From IMG/VR virus record IMGVR_UViG_3300013093_005309, positions 1 to 38,413 of that record: a stretch of 38,413 bases of DNA; one strand, 5' to 3'. The notes under the pieces were generated by a model. That model was not told the origin of the DNA, ran no database searches, and saw only the letters and a program-made list of their open reading frames with translations. This DNA comes from a virus. The position numbers and the translations under genes were made by a program. Within the stretch, counting starts at the first letter, position 1; each line of letters starts with the position of its first letter. Shown here piece by piece: positions 6,995 through 14,411 of the stretch.

Positions 6995-7259
6995 TGGCTA
7001 ATTCTTTGGCTCGGTTAATAAATTCTGATACTATTTCGGGTTTGGTGATATCGCCTTTGATAATGCGGCGCAGCTTTTTTGGGGTGGTGAACATTAGCTC
7101 ACACATTCTGGTCTGCCAGTCCGGGATGTTCCTGATCCGGTCGATGGCCTGTGTGACGGTGGAAAAGGGGATCTTGTTCGGATTAAGCGCCCAACGGTTG
7201 CCGAGGCGCGCTTTCTTGTGCTTTATGGGAACGTGATAACAGATGCTATGGTAGGTCAT
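6960..7259 (-). CDS. Hypothetical early protein
   Basis: 99 aa, basic. Segments RLGNRWALNPNKIPFSTVTQAIDRIRNIPDW and PKKLRRIIKGDITKPEIVSEFINRA suggest a small helical nucleic-acid-binding protein. Start overlaps the upstream stop by 4 bp (ATGA-type), supporting the 7259 start. Family unknown. Confidence 0.55.
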   Translation of the reverse strand: MTYHSICYHVPIKHKKARLGNRWALNPNKIPFSTVTQAIDRIRNIPDWQTRMCELMFTTPKKLRRIIKGDITKPEIVSEFINRAKELANAQESDSKISD

Positions 7260-7615
7260 AGAAAGTTGGATAAGTAGTGATGCAAATCGTTTTCGAGTAG
7301 TTCGTCGCCTATGATGGCGGCCTTCATTTCGGCATAGCTGGCCGCATCGGAGGCTAAGCAGTCGTTGTTTATCAAAAGGACATCGTCGTGCTGGTATTGC
7401 ATGCGGAACCAGTTCCAGTAGCCGTAGCTTTTATCCTGGAGGAGTTTGCGCAGGAAGTTGCCGCCATCCATATAGTTGCGGCAGAAGTATTCGGCAAACA
7501 ATGTTCCGTGGTGGAACATCATTTCGATATACTGCTCACGGGTAATGGACGCTACCTGCAGTATGGTGGACTGCGCCTTTTCTACCTCGGCTTTCATGAT
7601 GTTAGCGTAGCTCAT
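7256..7615 (-). CDS. Hypothetical early protein
   Basis: 119 aa, helical and rich in aromatics (FHHGTLFAEYFCRNYMDGG, YGYWNWFRMQYQHDD). It starts 2 bp after the MuB-like gene ends, so it is co-translated with the transposition genes. Not recognised. Confidence 0.55.
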   Translation of the reverse strand: MSYANIMKAEVEKAQSTILQVASITREQYIEMMFHHGTLFAEYFCRNYMDGGNFLRKLLQDKSYGYWNWFRMQYQHDDVLLINNDCLASDAASYAEMKAAIIGDELLENDLHHYLSNFL

Positions 7616-7617
7616 GG

Positions 7618-8556
7618 TTATGCTGTTTCCAAAGCGTTTAACAGATGGTGGCGGATGATAGCGCGTTTGATCAGGCGACCGTCGAGGACAACGCGGATGT
7701 TCACCTTTTCGTTCTTCTCAATTACCTGCTTGTTAGTGGGCTTGCACTGTGCGAAAATGCTTTCCTGGATAGCGGGATCATTGATGCCGTTGGCGGAACA
7801 AATGATGCGTGTGTCTTTGAGGGTATTGCCGGGCAATTCTATGAACGTGCGTCCGCAACGGCTGTCGAGCTCGTCGTACCCCTTGCGGTTGTACTTTACG
7901 CCACGCACAAAGTCGGTGCGCAGGTGCTCGGTACCGGCCATTATGACTCCGAGGCGATCTTCGCACTCGTTGAACAGGTGAATCAAGAATGACAATACAG
8001 AGGGCTTGAGACTGTTGGCCTGGTCGATAATGAGCAGTGAGCGGCCTTTGCGCGTGGCAAAGAACTCAATGACCATCTCCAGGATGTTATCCAGGCTTTT
8101 GTAGCCACTACCTACGTTAATACCCAAACAGGCTGCCAGCTTGTTGAGGAATTCCCGCTTAGACCAGTCGCGGCATATAATGCGGTGTACGGTCTTCGTG
8201 TTGTCGCCCTCCATGTAGGAATTAATGAGGGTAGTTTTACCGGCACCGGCGTTGGCGGCTATGCGCAGGAACAGGCCCATCTTGTGCGCATCCTGAAGGA
8301 TGGTCTTACCAATTCTGATGGTGGACGTTTCGGCTGTTTGCCAGCCCTTAGAGCGCCAGCCGAGTTTCATGGCCACGCGCCGCCACATATCGTCGCCCTT
8401 GGTGAGGTACTGATTGTCCTTCATCAGGGTGATGGTGGCTGCACTGACGTTGCATTTTGTTGCAACGGCCTGGTAGGAACCCAAGGTGTTCTTTGCTTCC
8501 TCGATCAGTTCGATAATTTCTGCTTTCACCTGATCGTTAATTGCTACATTTGTCAT
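7618..8556 (-). CDS. MuB-like AAA+ transposition target activator
   Basis: 312 aa, the length of Mu B. The N-terminal 60 residues form a helix-turn-helix (YQAVATKCNVSAATITLMKD). The AAA+ core has Walker A ANAGAGKTT at 101-109 and Walker B SLLIID at 173-178, then a sensor-like GVIMAGTEHL. The C-terminal basic domain (KVNIRVVLDGRLIKRAII) corresponds to MuB's DNA-binding end. MuB forms ATP-dependent filaments on target DNA, attracts the MuA transpososome and gives target immunity. It lies downstream of the transposase, as in Mu, with one small gene between. Confidence 0.9.
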   Translation of the reverse strand: MTNVAINDQVKAEIIELIEEAKNTLGSYQAVATKCNVSAATITLMKDNQYLTKGDDMWRRVAMKLGWRSKGWQTAETSTIRIGKTILQDAHKMGLFLRIAANAGAGKTTLINSYMEGDNTKTVHRIICRDWSKREFLNKLAACLGINVGSGYKSLDNILEMVIEFFATRKGRSLLIIDQANSLKPSVLSFLIHLFNECEDRLGVIMAGTEHLRTDFVRGVKYNRKGYDELDSRCGRTFIELPGNTLKDTRIICSANGINDPAIQESIFAQCKPTNKQVIEKNEKVNIRVVLDGRLIKRAIIRHHLLNALETA

Positions 8557-8586
8557 GAGTTAAACTTTAAAAGGGTTACTTAATGA

Positions 8587-8609
8587 GCGCCTTGCCGGGC
8601 GCTTTTTTT
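8587..8609 (+). terminator. Terminator-like hairpin on the strand opposite the early operon
   Basis: GCGCC-TTGCCG-GGCGC followed by seven T on the plus strand. Genes here run on the minus strand, so it would stop rightward (antisense) transcription just before it enters the transposase region. On the minus strand it is a hairpin right after a stop codon. Confidence 0.55.
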
Positions 8610-9003
8610 ATTTTGTAAGCTGTTTGAGTGCTGTTTCGGAGTTTAAGAATTTTCCTTCGCGGAGGTGGGCTATAAGCAACATGGCTTTTGCTTCGGCCTC
8701 AGTAGGCATTGGGTTGGATGAGTAGAGATCGCCGATATATAAGCGCTGATTATTTGTGATAAATTCGCCCAGCTTGTTGGACAAAATGAAAGTCCCATCT
8801 GCCGTTTGCGCGTAATAGTGGCCTGAAGCAACCGGCAGCATAATGCCGAGCTCCGCTGACGTGAAGGCGGGGTAATCGCAATGGAGCGGGTTGAATATCA
8901 CCTCGCCATTGACATATCCGAAAAGGGAAGGGCCGGTTATTCCGAATTCCTCTACCAGTATTTTTGCTGCTTCCAGGGAGCATACCTGATTTTCTACGTT
9001 CAT
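8608..9003 (-). CDS. Hypothetical phage protein
   Basis: 131 aa. Opening CSLEAAKILVEEFGITGPSLFGYV and closing PTEAEAKAMLLIAHLREGKF belong to a widespread uncharacterised phage protein that starts with a 'SLEqAk.L.elG' helix. Located between transposase and MuB, a position with no equivalent in Mu itself. Leader AAAAAGCAGCAAATATG shared with the gene at 3380. Function unknown. Confidence 0.65.
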   Translation of the reverse strand: MNVENQVCSLEAAKILVEEFGITGPSLFGYVNGEVIFNPLHCDYPAFTSAELGIMLPVASGHYYAQTADGTFILSNKLGEFITNNQRLYIGDLYSSNPMPTEAEAKAMLLIAHLREGKFLNSETALKQLTK

Positions 9004-9024
9004 ATTTGCTGCTTTTTTTTATGG

Positions 9025-11121
9025 TTAATACTGTGTTCGCGGGTTAATAATGAGTTCTGAATCGTCGTCAAAATCCGTGGTCGGTTCTGCGCCCAGGTAT
9101 TTACTTTCTGCCTGTTCGGCCTGGCGCTTGGTTACCGTAGTAGGGGCTATGAGCGACAGTGCATCGTAGCCGGTGCCTGTTTTGCGATACTCCAATTCCT
9201 GCTTGCGGTATTCGTCAATCTCATCGAGCATGGCACTGCGGCGGCGTATAACATCCCACTGAGCGTCGGGGCCGTAGCGCTGAGCCGGTACTTCCTCATA
9301 GGCCCGGCCCAGGAACTGCTTTATAGGGCCATCGGTGATGCTGTAAAGCATTACCTCGGTAAGGTCTTCTACATCATAGCATACCAAAACGTGGCTGTTA
9401 TTGGCGAAAATCTGATAGTCAGCCGCCTTGACGCGCCAGTAGTACACCACCTTTTGTATTTCCTTGCGGATGAGACCAGCGCCGTCGACCGGCAGCTTGA
9501 TCTTGAAGCCGAACAGGTAGTAAAAATCTTCCTGCTGCAGCCTGATAGCGTTTGGCGTTTCGCTGTTCTGCCGAAGCTGCAATGGCGACAGCTGCACGGT
9601 GCTGTGTTTGCGGCTCCATGTGCAATAAGGGGTATTGCGGTAAGCGTCTATTATGTTATCGGTTTCGGCGGCTGCAGCGTCGAAGTTGAAACCTGATGCC
9701 GCTGCCTGCGACCGCATGCGCTTTATGTATTGCTCTGACCGGTGGGCGTACATACGGCGGCTGCGAACGCCCTGGCCATAGTAGTACTGGCTTTCCTGCA
9801 TGAACACGGTCTGCAAGGTGCCGAACCAGCGTTCCAGTCCCGGTTTTGTGTTTGGATCTGATGACAGGGTTACTGTCACACCCCACTGGCGCAGATCTTC
9901 CAGGAAGACCTTCATTTCGGGGGTGTTGTGGCCGGGGAACTTATCGAAGATCATTTCAAATGGCAGGTATCCGGTTTCCCTGGCGGCCATGCGCAGGGCG
10001 TTGAATACGGCCCAGCGATCTTCAGTGATGCTATAGTTCCAGCCAATGACGTCGCCGGAGTGCACATCGCGGACGGCCACTATATATAGATATTCCTGCC
10101 GGGTGCGCTCGATCTCCTTGCCGTCGGGGCCGGTTAGGGTCACTTTGTGTTTGAAGTCGGCCAGGTTGACGCGGGTACCATCTATCTGCCAGCAGTCGCC
10201 AGCGAAAAGGGCATTCTGCATAGGCTGGTAGCCGCGATACTTGATGCCGAACCGGCCTTTGCTGCCGAAGCGGTTCTCAGCAGTAAGGTACCTGGTATTG
10301 TGCTCTTCCATGATGCCACCGATCCACCTGTCCTTCGGAGCAGGTTTGTTGGTGAGCATACACATATCCTGCACCTTCTTAATAATAAACGTGTTGGTGT
10401 AGTTGGCCCCATAGTCGCGCAGCTGCAGCACCCATGAGCGAATCTCCTCGTCGTGGAAACCTTTGGCGGCATTATCGTTGTCGGCCCTTGGGAGGCGTAT
10501 TACTTCCACTATCGGCGTACCGGCCATTACGGCTTCGATCTTGCGCTTTACTACCCGGACGTTGGAACCGAAGTATGGCACATCGTGCGTACTGATGAAA
10601 TTTGCCAACTGCTGGAAGAAATGGTATTTTCGGGTGTCGATATTGCTGGCCCTGATGTATTCCACAGCGCCATCCATGATGGCTGCGGCCTTAGACAGGT
10701 TTTCCTGCTGCTGGCGGGTGCAATCGTTATAGCAGCGCAGGTAAGTAGTGAAGCGGTGGTTTAAACAGGCTTTAAAGTGCGATTCAAAATCGTGGTTAGA
10801 CGGGCTCACCATAGCAGCTTTGCCGATCTGGAGGAGCGCATCGCGGCCTGGAAGCTGTGAGCGGTAATGTGCAGGTGCTTTATCGGGGATATTGTCGTAG
10901 GCGTAGTAAAAGGAGTTGTTGATGAACGCCCAGCGCCAAGCCTTGCCGGTGTCCGGAAGGATATCCCTGCCGTGAAAGCTTGGGGAAACTGATGCTTTGT
11001 ATGCGGAACGGGCTTTCATCATATATTCTGCAGTCAAACCGTTACAGGCCAGGAGCAGGAATCCTTGTGCGATCCATGCGGTGTTGTTTCTGATGTATAT
11101 GTCGTTTGGACGTAGTTGCAT
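9025..11121 (-). CDS. MuA-like DDE transposase
   Basis: 698 aa (Mu A is 663). The catalytic core is visible: first Asp in CWQIDGTRVNL (D314), second in MIFDKFPGHNTPEM (D393), and Glu in GLERWFGTLQ (E430), with 36 residues between the last two, the D,D-35-E arrangement. Residues 345-365 (YLYIVAVRDVHSGDVIGWNY) are the RNase-H strand. The N-terminal ~260 residues would bind the prophage ends and the C-terminus would contact MuB. It cuts and joins phage ends for integration and replicative transposition. Starts 30 bp after the Ner-like gene. Confidence 0.94.
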   Translation of the reverse strand: MQLRPNDIYIRNNTAWIAQGFLLLACNGLTAEYMMKARSAYKASVSPSFHGRDILPDTGKAWRWAFINNSFYYAYDNIPDKAPAHYRSQLPGRDALLQIGKAAMVSPSNHDFESHFKACLNHRFTTYLRCYNDCTRQQQENLSKAAAIMDGAVEYIRASNIDTRKYHFFQQLANFISTHDVPYFGSNVRVVKRKIEAVMAGTPIVEVIRLPRADNDNAAKGFHDEEIRSWVLQLRDYGANYTNTFIIKKVQDMCMLTNKPAPKDRWIGGIMEEHNTRYLTAENRFGSKGRFGIKYRGYQPMQNALFAGDCWQIDGTRVNLADFKHKVTLTGPDGKEIERTRQEYLYIVAVRDVHSGDVIGWNYSITEDRWAVFNALRMAARETGYLPFEMIFDKFPGHNTPEMKVFLEDLRQWGVTVTLSSDPNTKPGLERWFGTLQTVFMQESQYYYGQGVRSRRMYAHRSEQYIKRMRSQAAASGFNFDAAAAETDNIIDAYRNTPYCTWSRKHSTVQLSPLQLRQNSETPNAIRLQQEDFYYLFGFKIKLPVDGAGLIRKEIQKVVYYWRVKAADYQIFANNSHVLVCYDVEDLTEVMLYSITDGPIKQFLGRAYEEVPAQRYGPDAQWDVIRRRSAMLDEIDEYRKQELEYRKTGTGYDALSLIAPTTVTKRQAEQAESKYLGAEPTTDFDDDSELIINPRTQY

Positions 11122-11150
11122 TATTGGTGGCGCTGCTTCAGTTTAAATGA

Positions 11151-11345
11151 TCACTTTTTAACTGCGTTCATTTTCGCCTTCGTGGCTGCTTTCATTTTCG
11201 CCTGTTGCATTTTGCCATACGCTGCAACGAGCCTGTTGTTAGGAAACTGATGCCTTCTTTTCATCGCCTGCTTTACCGCTCCTACCGTTACGCCGAACTC
11301 CTCTGCGATTATTTGGTAGTCTGTTTTGGTTTTTGTAATGGTCAT
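11151..11345 (-). CDS. Ner-like small HTH DNA-binding protein
   Basis: 64 aa, first gene of the early operon. DYQIIAEEFGVTVGAVKQAMKR is a helix-turn-helix; the C-terminus is very basic (MQQAKMKAATKAKMNAVKK). In Mu the small Ner protein in this position turns down early and repressor transcription. Its start codon lies just downstream of the early promoter boxes. Ner/Cro-like role is inferred from position and size, not from sequence identity. Confidence 0.68.
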   Translation of the reverse strand: MTITKTKTDYQIIAEEFGVTVGAVKQAMKRRHQFPNNRLVAAYGKMQQAKMKAATKAKMNAVKK

Positions 11346-11358
11346 TTTCCTACTTTTG
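11325..11358 (+). promoter_or_regulatory. Candidate repressor promoter
   Basis: TTTG at 11325-11328 and TACTTTTG (TAnnTTTG) at 11351-11358 on the plus strand, 22 bp apart, close to the Bacteroidota sigma consensus spacing of 19-21. It overlaps the start of the divergent Ner-like gene. A second TAnnTTTG match (11430-11437) abuts the repressor ATG but lacks a well-spaced -33 box. Confidence 0.5.
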
Positions 11359-11364
11359 ATTTTC

Positions 11365-11392
11365 GTACCCCAATCGGGTACAACAAATGTAC
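11365..11392. promoter_or_regulatory. Overlapping dyads between the divergent promoters
   Basis: GTACCC-CAATC-GGGTAC (11365-11381) is a perfect 6-bp dyad, and GTACA-ACAAA-TGTAC (11378-11392) a perfect 5-bp dyad sharing its right arm. The second overlaps the -7 box of the early promoter. Candidate binding sites for the Ner-like protein. Confidence 0.6.
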
Positions 11393-11416
11393 AAACAAGT
11401 TTGTCGAAAAAACAAA
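11384..11416 (-). promoter_or_regulatory. Early promoter (leftward)
   Basis: Minus strand: TTTG (11416-11413), 21-bp spacer, TACATTTG (11391-11384), matching the Bacteroidota TTTG-N19-21-TAnnTTTG consensus. The -33 box lies inside one operator copy and the -7 box abuts the other, so repressor bound there would block it. Drives the Ner-transposase-MuB operon. Confidence 0.72.
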
Positions 11417-11424
11417 CAAGTTTG
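11392..11424. promoter_or_regulatory. Repressor operators O1 and O2
   Basis: Two exact copies of CAAACAAGTTTG (dyad CAAAC-AA-GTTTG) at 11392-11403 and 11413-11424, 21 bp apart centre to centre, so on the same DNA face two turns apart. They flank the spacer of the leftward early promoter. Confidence 0.78.
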
Positions 11425-11438
11425 CAAATTATTTTTGC

Positions 11439-12290
11439 ATGGCACCAATTGTACTAAGGCTGGATAAGTACCTGAAGCATCTGAAAATGAAGCCTGGAGA
11501 GCTTGCAAGCCAGCTTGGCTACGATAAGCCGGAGAAAATAAACCGCCTATTCAGGGACGGCAATGCGATGCCGAGCGTAGAAATACTTTATGATATTGCA
11601 AACAAGTTTGTTGAACTGGACATACACTGGCTTATTACCGGAAAGGGTACAATGCTTCATGGAGCTGCCGAGACTGCTAAGGGTAAGCAAAAAAGAGAGG
11701 AGCCTGCGTTCGTGGTATCGGAACCTGATATAGTTTATGCTGCGAGCCGCATAGAGGACAATGTTGTGAAAATGCCGGTGATGGACATGCAATTTGCTGC
11801 AGGGGTGAGTGCTTATGCACCTGATTTTCTTGAAACAGCTGATTTTGTATTTATTCCGCGTACCTGGTTAAAAAAGGGCGGTATATATGCCTGCGGTCGC
11901 ATCCGAGGTAATAGTATGGCCCCGACACTACTTGACAGCGGATATGGCCTTATCCGGTTGCTGGAGCCGGGCGAATGGAGCAATATGCCTGATGAAGAGA
12001 TCTATGTCGTGGTGTCTAAAGAAAACAATACAGCCAATGTGCAGGTGAAGCGAGTTAAGAATAGAACCGACAAGGGTTTCATTGTAATGATGTCTGATAA
12101 CCCCGACAAGGCTTCGTTCCCCAATTTCAACATATACAATGAAGAAATCGTGAGCATCTGGCATATGGATTGGTACTTCACCTCCAGGATGCCTAATATC
12201 CATAACCAGTACTATTCCCGGTTGAAAGACCTGGAGGATAAAGTAGATGATCTGATGCAGGAGCTAAAGCCAGTATTAAAAATTAAATAA
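11439..12290 (+). CDS. Prophage repressor, HTH plus S24 (LexA/CI-type) domain
   Basis: 283 aa from the ATG at 11439; the open frame runs further upstream, but the HTH begins right after this Met. HTH: MKPGELASQLGYDKPEKINRLF (residues 17-38). Linker 70-110 is polar. C-terminal S24 domain has the Ser in RIRGNSMAPTLLD (S159) and a Lys in the later VVVSKENN strand. An Ala-Gly (AAGVSA, 121-122) 37 residues before S159 is where LexA-type self-cleavage occurs, so SOS induction is plausible. Divergent from the early operon. A third operator-like site lies inside its own coding sequence (11599-11610). Confidence 0.9.
   Translation: MAPIVLRLDKYLKHLKMKPGELASQLGYDKPEKINRLFRDGNAMPSVEILYDIANKFVELDIHWLITGKGTMLHGAAETAKGKQKREEPAFVVSEPDIVYAASRIEDNVVKMPVMDMQFAAGVSAYAPDFLETADFVFIPRTWLKKGGIYACGRIRGNSMAPTLLDSGYGLIRLLEPGEWSNMPDEEIYVVVSKENNTANVQVKRVKNRTDKGFIVMMSDNPDKASFPNFNIYNEEIVSIWHMDWYFTSRMPNIHNQYYSRLKDLEDKVDDLMQELKPVLKIK
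11599..11610. promoter_or_regulatory. Third operator-like site inside the repressor gene
   Basis: A third exact CAAACAAGTTTG, about 190 bp downstream of O2 within codons for ANKFV. Could support looping or act as a roadblock for autoregulation; could also be coincidence of codon choice. Confidence 0.5.
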
Positions 12291-12311
12291 CTTTGTCGAA
12301 AACTCACAGTT

Positions 12312-12785
12312 ATGAAAAATATTATTATCGGAATAAGCCTGTTTTTTGGGGCGCTCTTTATCTATACACTGGTAACGAGGAAGGATAGGATTGAAGCTGC
12401 GGCGAAGGAAAGTGCCGCTATGGCTGAATTTCGGCGTGCGGACAGCTTATCTAAAGCAAAGAAAGATAGCATTGATGCGCGGAATAAATATGTATCGGAT
12501 AGTATTTTACACAGTACTCCTGAATACAAAGCTGACAGCATTAAGCATGCTAAAATTTTAACTGTAATGAATAGCTACGATTGTAATGAAGATCAGGCTG
12601 TCGCTATTTTACACCATGAGGTTTCAGTTGGAATGAGCAAAAAAATGGCTATTGCTGCGTGGGGAAGACCACGTGATGTAAACACAACAAGTGGCCAAAA
12701 TTATAAGAGGGAACAATGGGTCTACAATATGAAGACTTATCTATACTTCGATGAAACTGACAAAATCGTAACAATCCAGAATTAA
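12312..12785 (+). CDS. Membrane-anchored protein with SmpA/BamE-like end (moron candidate)
   Basis: 157 aa. One N-terminal membrane helix (IIIGISLFFGALFIYTLV), then a Lys/Asp-rich coiled segment (ADSLSKAKKDSIDARNKYVSDS). The C-terminal 55 residues read VGMSKKMAIAAWGRPRDVN...EQWVYNMKTYLYFDETDKIVTIQN, the pattern of small SmpA/BamE-type or DUF2845-like domains. It lies on the same strand just after the repressor, so it may be expressed in the lysogen. AT-rich like the methylases. Likely changes the host envelope; exact role unknown. Confidence 0.6.
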   Translation: MKNIIIGISLFFGALFIYTLVTRKDRIEAAAKESAAMAEFRRADSLSKAKKDSIDARNKYVSDSILHSTPEYKADSIKHAKILTVMNSYDCNEDQAVAILHHEVSVGMSKKMAIAAWGRPRDVNTTSGQNYKREQWVYNMKTYLYFDETDKIVTIQN

Positions 12786-12789
12786 GCGA

Positions 12790-12814
12790 AGTTGCTTTGC
12801 TCCTCTCAATAATC
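12790..12814. repeat. REP-like repeat, degenerate copy
   Basis: AGTTGCTTTGCTCCTCTCAATAATC matches the 25-nt element at 23491-23515 at 17 of 25 positions. It lies in the convergent gap after the moron-type gene. Confidence 0.45.
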
Positions 12815-12821
12815 TTTTAAC

Positions 12822-13142
12822 TTACCAAACGAGGTGCGCCCAATTGATGCGGAACCACTCCTTTTTCTTTTCCTTGGCTTCCTCGACCTTTTTGGGATTG
12901 CTGCAGATGATGTTGGTTATCTGCTTTGAGGATAGCCAGAACTCTCTTTCCAATTTTTTTAATATCTGGTCGTAGGTCACCAGGTTAGGCAGGCGCTGCT
13001 GCTTGTAATAGACATACCGAGCACAGATGGCCTGCACCTTATCTTCGTAAGCCGAGTTGTCGTGATCATGGGTTGCGGCAACTGCATCCTCCGGGAACAA
13101 CTCCCGTGAAAGCCGCTGCAACTTCTTTGCGCCGTATGCCAT
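12822..13142 (-). CDS. Hypothetical phage protein, last gene of left late operon
   Basis: 106 aa from the ATG at 13142 (MAYGAKKLQRLSRELFPED), preferred over 13184. Basic, helical; segments VQAICARYVYYKQQRLPNLVTYDQILKKLEREFWLSSKQI and VEEAKEKKKEWFRINW. Follows the tail-terminator candidate by 55 bp. Not recognised. Confidence 0.55.
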   Translation of the reverse strand: MAYGAKKLQRLSRELFPEDAVAATHDHDNSAYEDKVQAICARYVYYKQQRLPNLVTYDQILKKLEREFWLSSKQITNIICSNPKKVEEAKEKKKEWFRINWAHLVW

Positions 13143-13193
13143 TGGGTAACTATGCGAAATTAAATAATTAATATGCAATGGCAAAAAAGATAT

Positions 13194-13207
13194 GATGTTA
13201 TAACATC
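13194..13207. repeat. 14-bp perfect palindrome at a stop codon
   Basis: GATGTTATAACATC is fully self-complementary and spans the stop of the gene at 13198. Next to it, on the plus strand, TGATCGGTTATAGACGGCGA resembles the closing arm of the hairpin at 22546-22596. Confidence 0.8.
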
Positions 13208-13701
13208 TGATCGGTTATAGACGGCGACGGCTTTGCAATTGTAGGCGTTTGCCGCGCTGCAGTATCCTGGAAGGCGTGGGAGAACATGAGCTCGCGCACT
13301 TTGAGACCGGGACGCCGATTGTCTGACGTATAGGACACCCTGCTGAGCGGGGTGGTATTTGCAAGGGGTTTCCAGCCGTCGAGCGCGAGAAACAGGGCCA
13401 TTTCCAAATCGAATATCGCCAGGGCCGCGTCTTTGTAAGTGTCCGGGGTCACATTCATGGTGCTGCTATACGGATCGGTGAACAAGCTGATCTGGATCAA
13501 TCCTTCTGCCTGCTGCACACCACGCCCCAGGTCGGTAAATTTCCAGTTTTGAAAATCAATGAGCACACCAGGGAAAGCCACTGCCGGACGTTCGGGCATA
13601 TGCAGCTGGCCGTAGTTCATATCTGAATAGACAATGTCCGGCACCTGGTCGGCGATGCGGGCCTGTATGGCGGTGAAGATGTTGGCAAATGGACTGTTCA
13701 T
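13198..13701 (-). CDS. Tail terminator/minor tail-like protein
   Basis: 167 aa. N-terminal PFANIFTAIQARIADQVPDIVY, a central PAVAFPGVLIDFQNWKFTDLGRGVQQAEGLIQISLF and a helix ALAIFDLEMALFLALDGWKP give the alpha-beta layout of small tail-terminator or joining proteins that cap the tail tube. It sits just downstream of the gpG-like gene, where such a protein is expected. Assignment is by layout and position, not by a clear motif. Confidence 0.5.
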   Translation of the reverse strand: MNSPFANIFTAIQARIADQVPDIVYSDMNYGQLHMPERPAVAFPGVLIDFQNWKFTDLGRGVQQAEGLIQISLFTDPYSSTMNVTPDTYKDAALAIFDLEMALFLALDGWKPLANTTPLSRVSYTSDNRRPGLKVRELMFSHAFQDTAARQTPTIAKPSPSITDQML

Positions 13702-13741
13702 ATTGGAGTATTTAGTCGTTAGTAGATGGTAGATCGTCGTT

Positions 13742-14284
13742 TTAAAGTGGTTTTAATGTAAAGCAACGGGCGATCTCGTAGCGGATCATCTGCCGCATGC
13801 GCTCGGTTTGTTTATGGCTATTGCCCAGGAATTTGCGCTGAGGCATGCGCATGTATCTACGATGCTTGGGTACTACGGACTTCTTGAACTTGACGGCTTT
13901 AACGCCCTTTGCTGCCTTGATAGGCACCATGCGGATATGACCAGCAACCCGGACGGTGCCGGTGAACCCTTCGTTATGTACCTGCGCGTAAGGAACATCG
14001 GTTCCGATGGTGACGCTATCTGCAGTAACAGCTATGACCCGGATGGATCTGCGCAGCCTGCCGGTCTTATAAAGGATAGCCCGGCCCTGGTCTTTTGCGT
14101 CCTCGCTCTTGCGGGGCGTCCAGGGCTCCAGTTGCTGATCCGTCCATCCCTGCTCCTGGAATGCCTCATTGGAGAACTCCACCACTATAGCGCCAGCCTT
14201 AGCCATGATCACCGGCGCAATAGCGTGGATATTGCGCTGGATGGTGGCAAGTGGGGAAGCGAATGGGTTGGGCATCTTGACCAA
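13742..14284 (-). CDS. Mu gpG-like tail-completion / virion morphogenesis protein
   Basis: 180 aa. The blocks WTPRKSEDAKDQGRAILYKTGRLRRSIRV, GTDVPYAQVHNEGFTG and MRMPQRKFLGNS are the signature of the phage virion-morphogenesis (Mu gpG) family: 'L..tG.Lr.si', 'YA.vHn.G', 'iP.R.flg'. It joins heads and tails at the end of assembly. The order MuF then gpG is the same as in Mu. Confidence 0.87.
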   Translation of the reverse strand: MVKMPNPFASPLATIQRNIHAIAPVIMAKAGAIVVEFSNEAFQEQGWTDQQLEPWTPRKSEDAKDQGRAILYKTGRLRRSIRVIAVTADSVTIGTDVPYAQVHNEGFTGTVRVAGHIRMVPIKAAKGVKAVKFKKSVVPKHRRYMRMPQRKFLGNSHKQTERMRQMIRYEIARCFTLKPL

Positions 14285-14331
14285 TATTTTTAGGATTTCG
14301 GGATTTTAAGATTTGTTTTATTTGAAAGTTG

Positions 14332-14396
14332 TATATTTGTGGTGCCTGGATTTCTGGTATGGATTGCTTATCCTTATTCGTGAGCCAGGCTTTTTT
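14332..14396 (+). ncRNA. Candidate small RNA with own promoter and terminator
   Basis: In the 127-bp gap between two minus-strand head genes, the plus strand has TATATTTG (TAnnTTTG box, 14332-14339), then GCCTGG (14344-14349), an inner hairpin GGAT-TGCTT-ATCC, and CCAGGC (14385-14390) followed by TTTTTT. That is a ~50-nt transcript with a terminal hairpin running into a U tract. TTTG boxes upstream exist but at 7 and 16 bp rather than 19-21, so promoter strength is uncertain. It would be transcribed opposite to the flanking head genes and end just before the MuF 3' end. Confidence 0.45.
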
Positions 14397-14411
14397 GTGC
14401 CCGACCGGGTT

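Noticed and set aside
11430-11437. TATTTTTG as the main repressor promoter
   Set aside because: It ends 1 bp before the ATG and has no -33 TTTG at 19-21 bp; the 11325-11358 pair fits better, though a leaderless transcript cannot be excluded.
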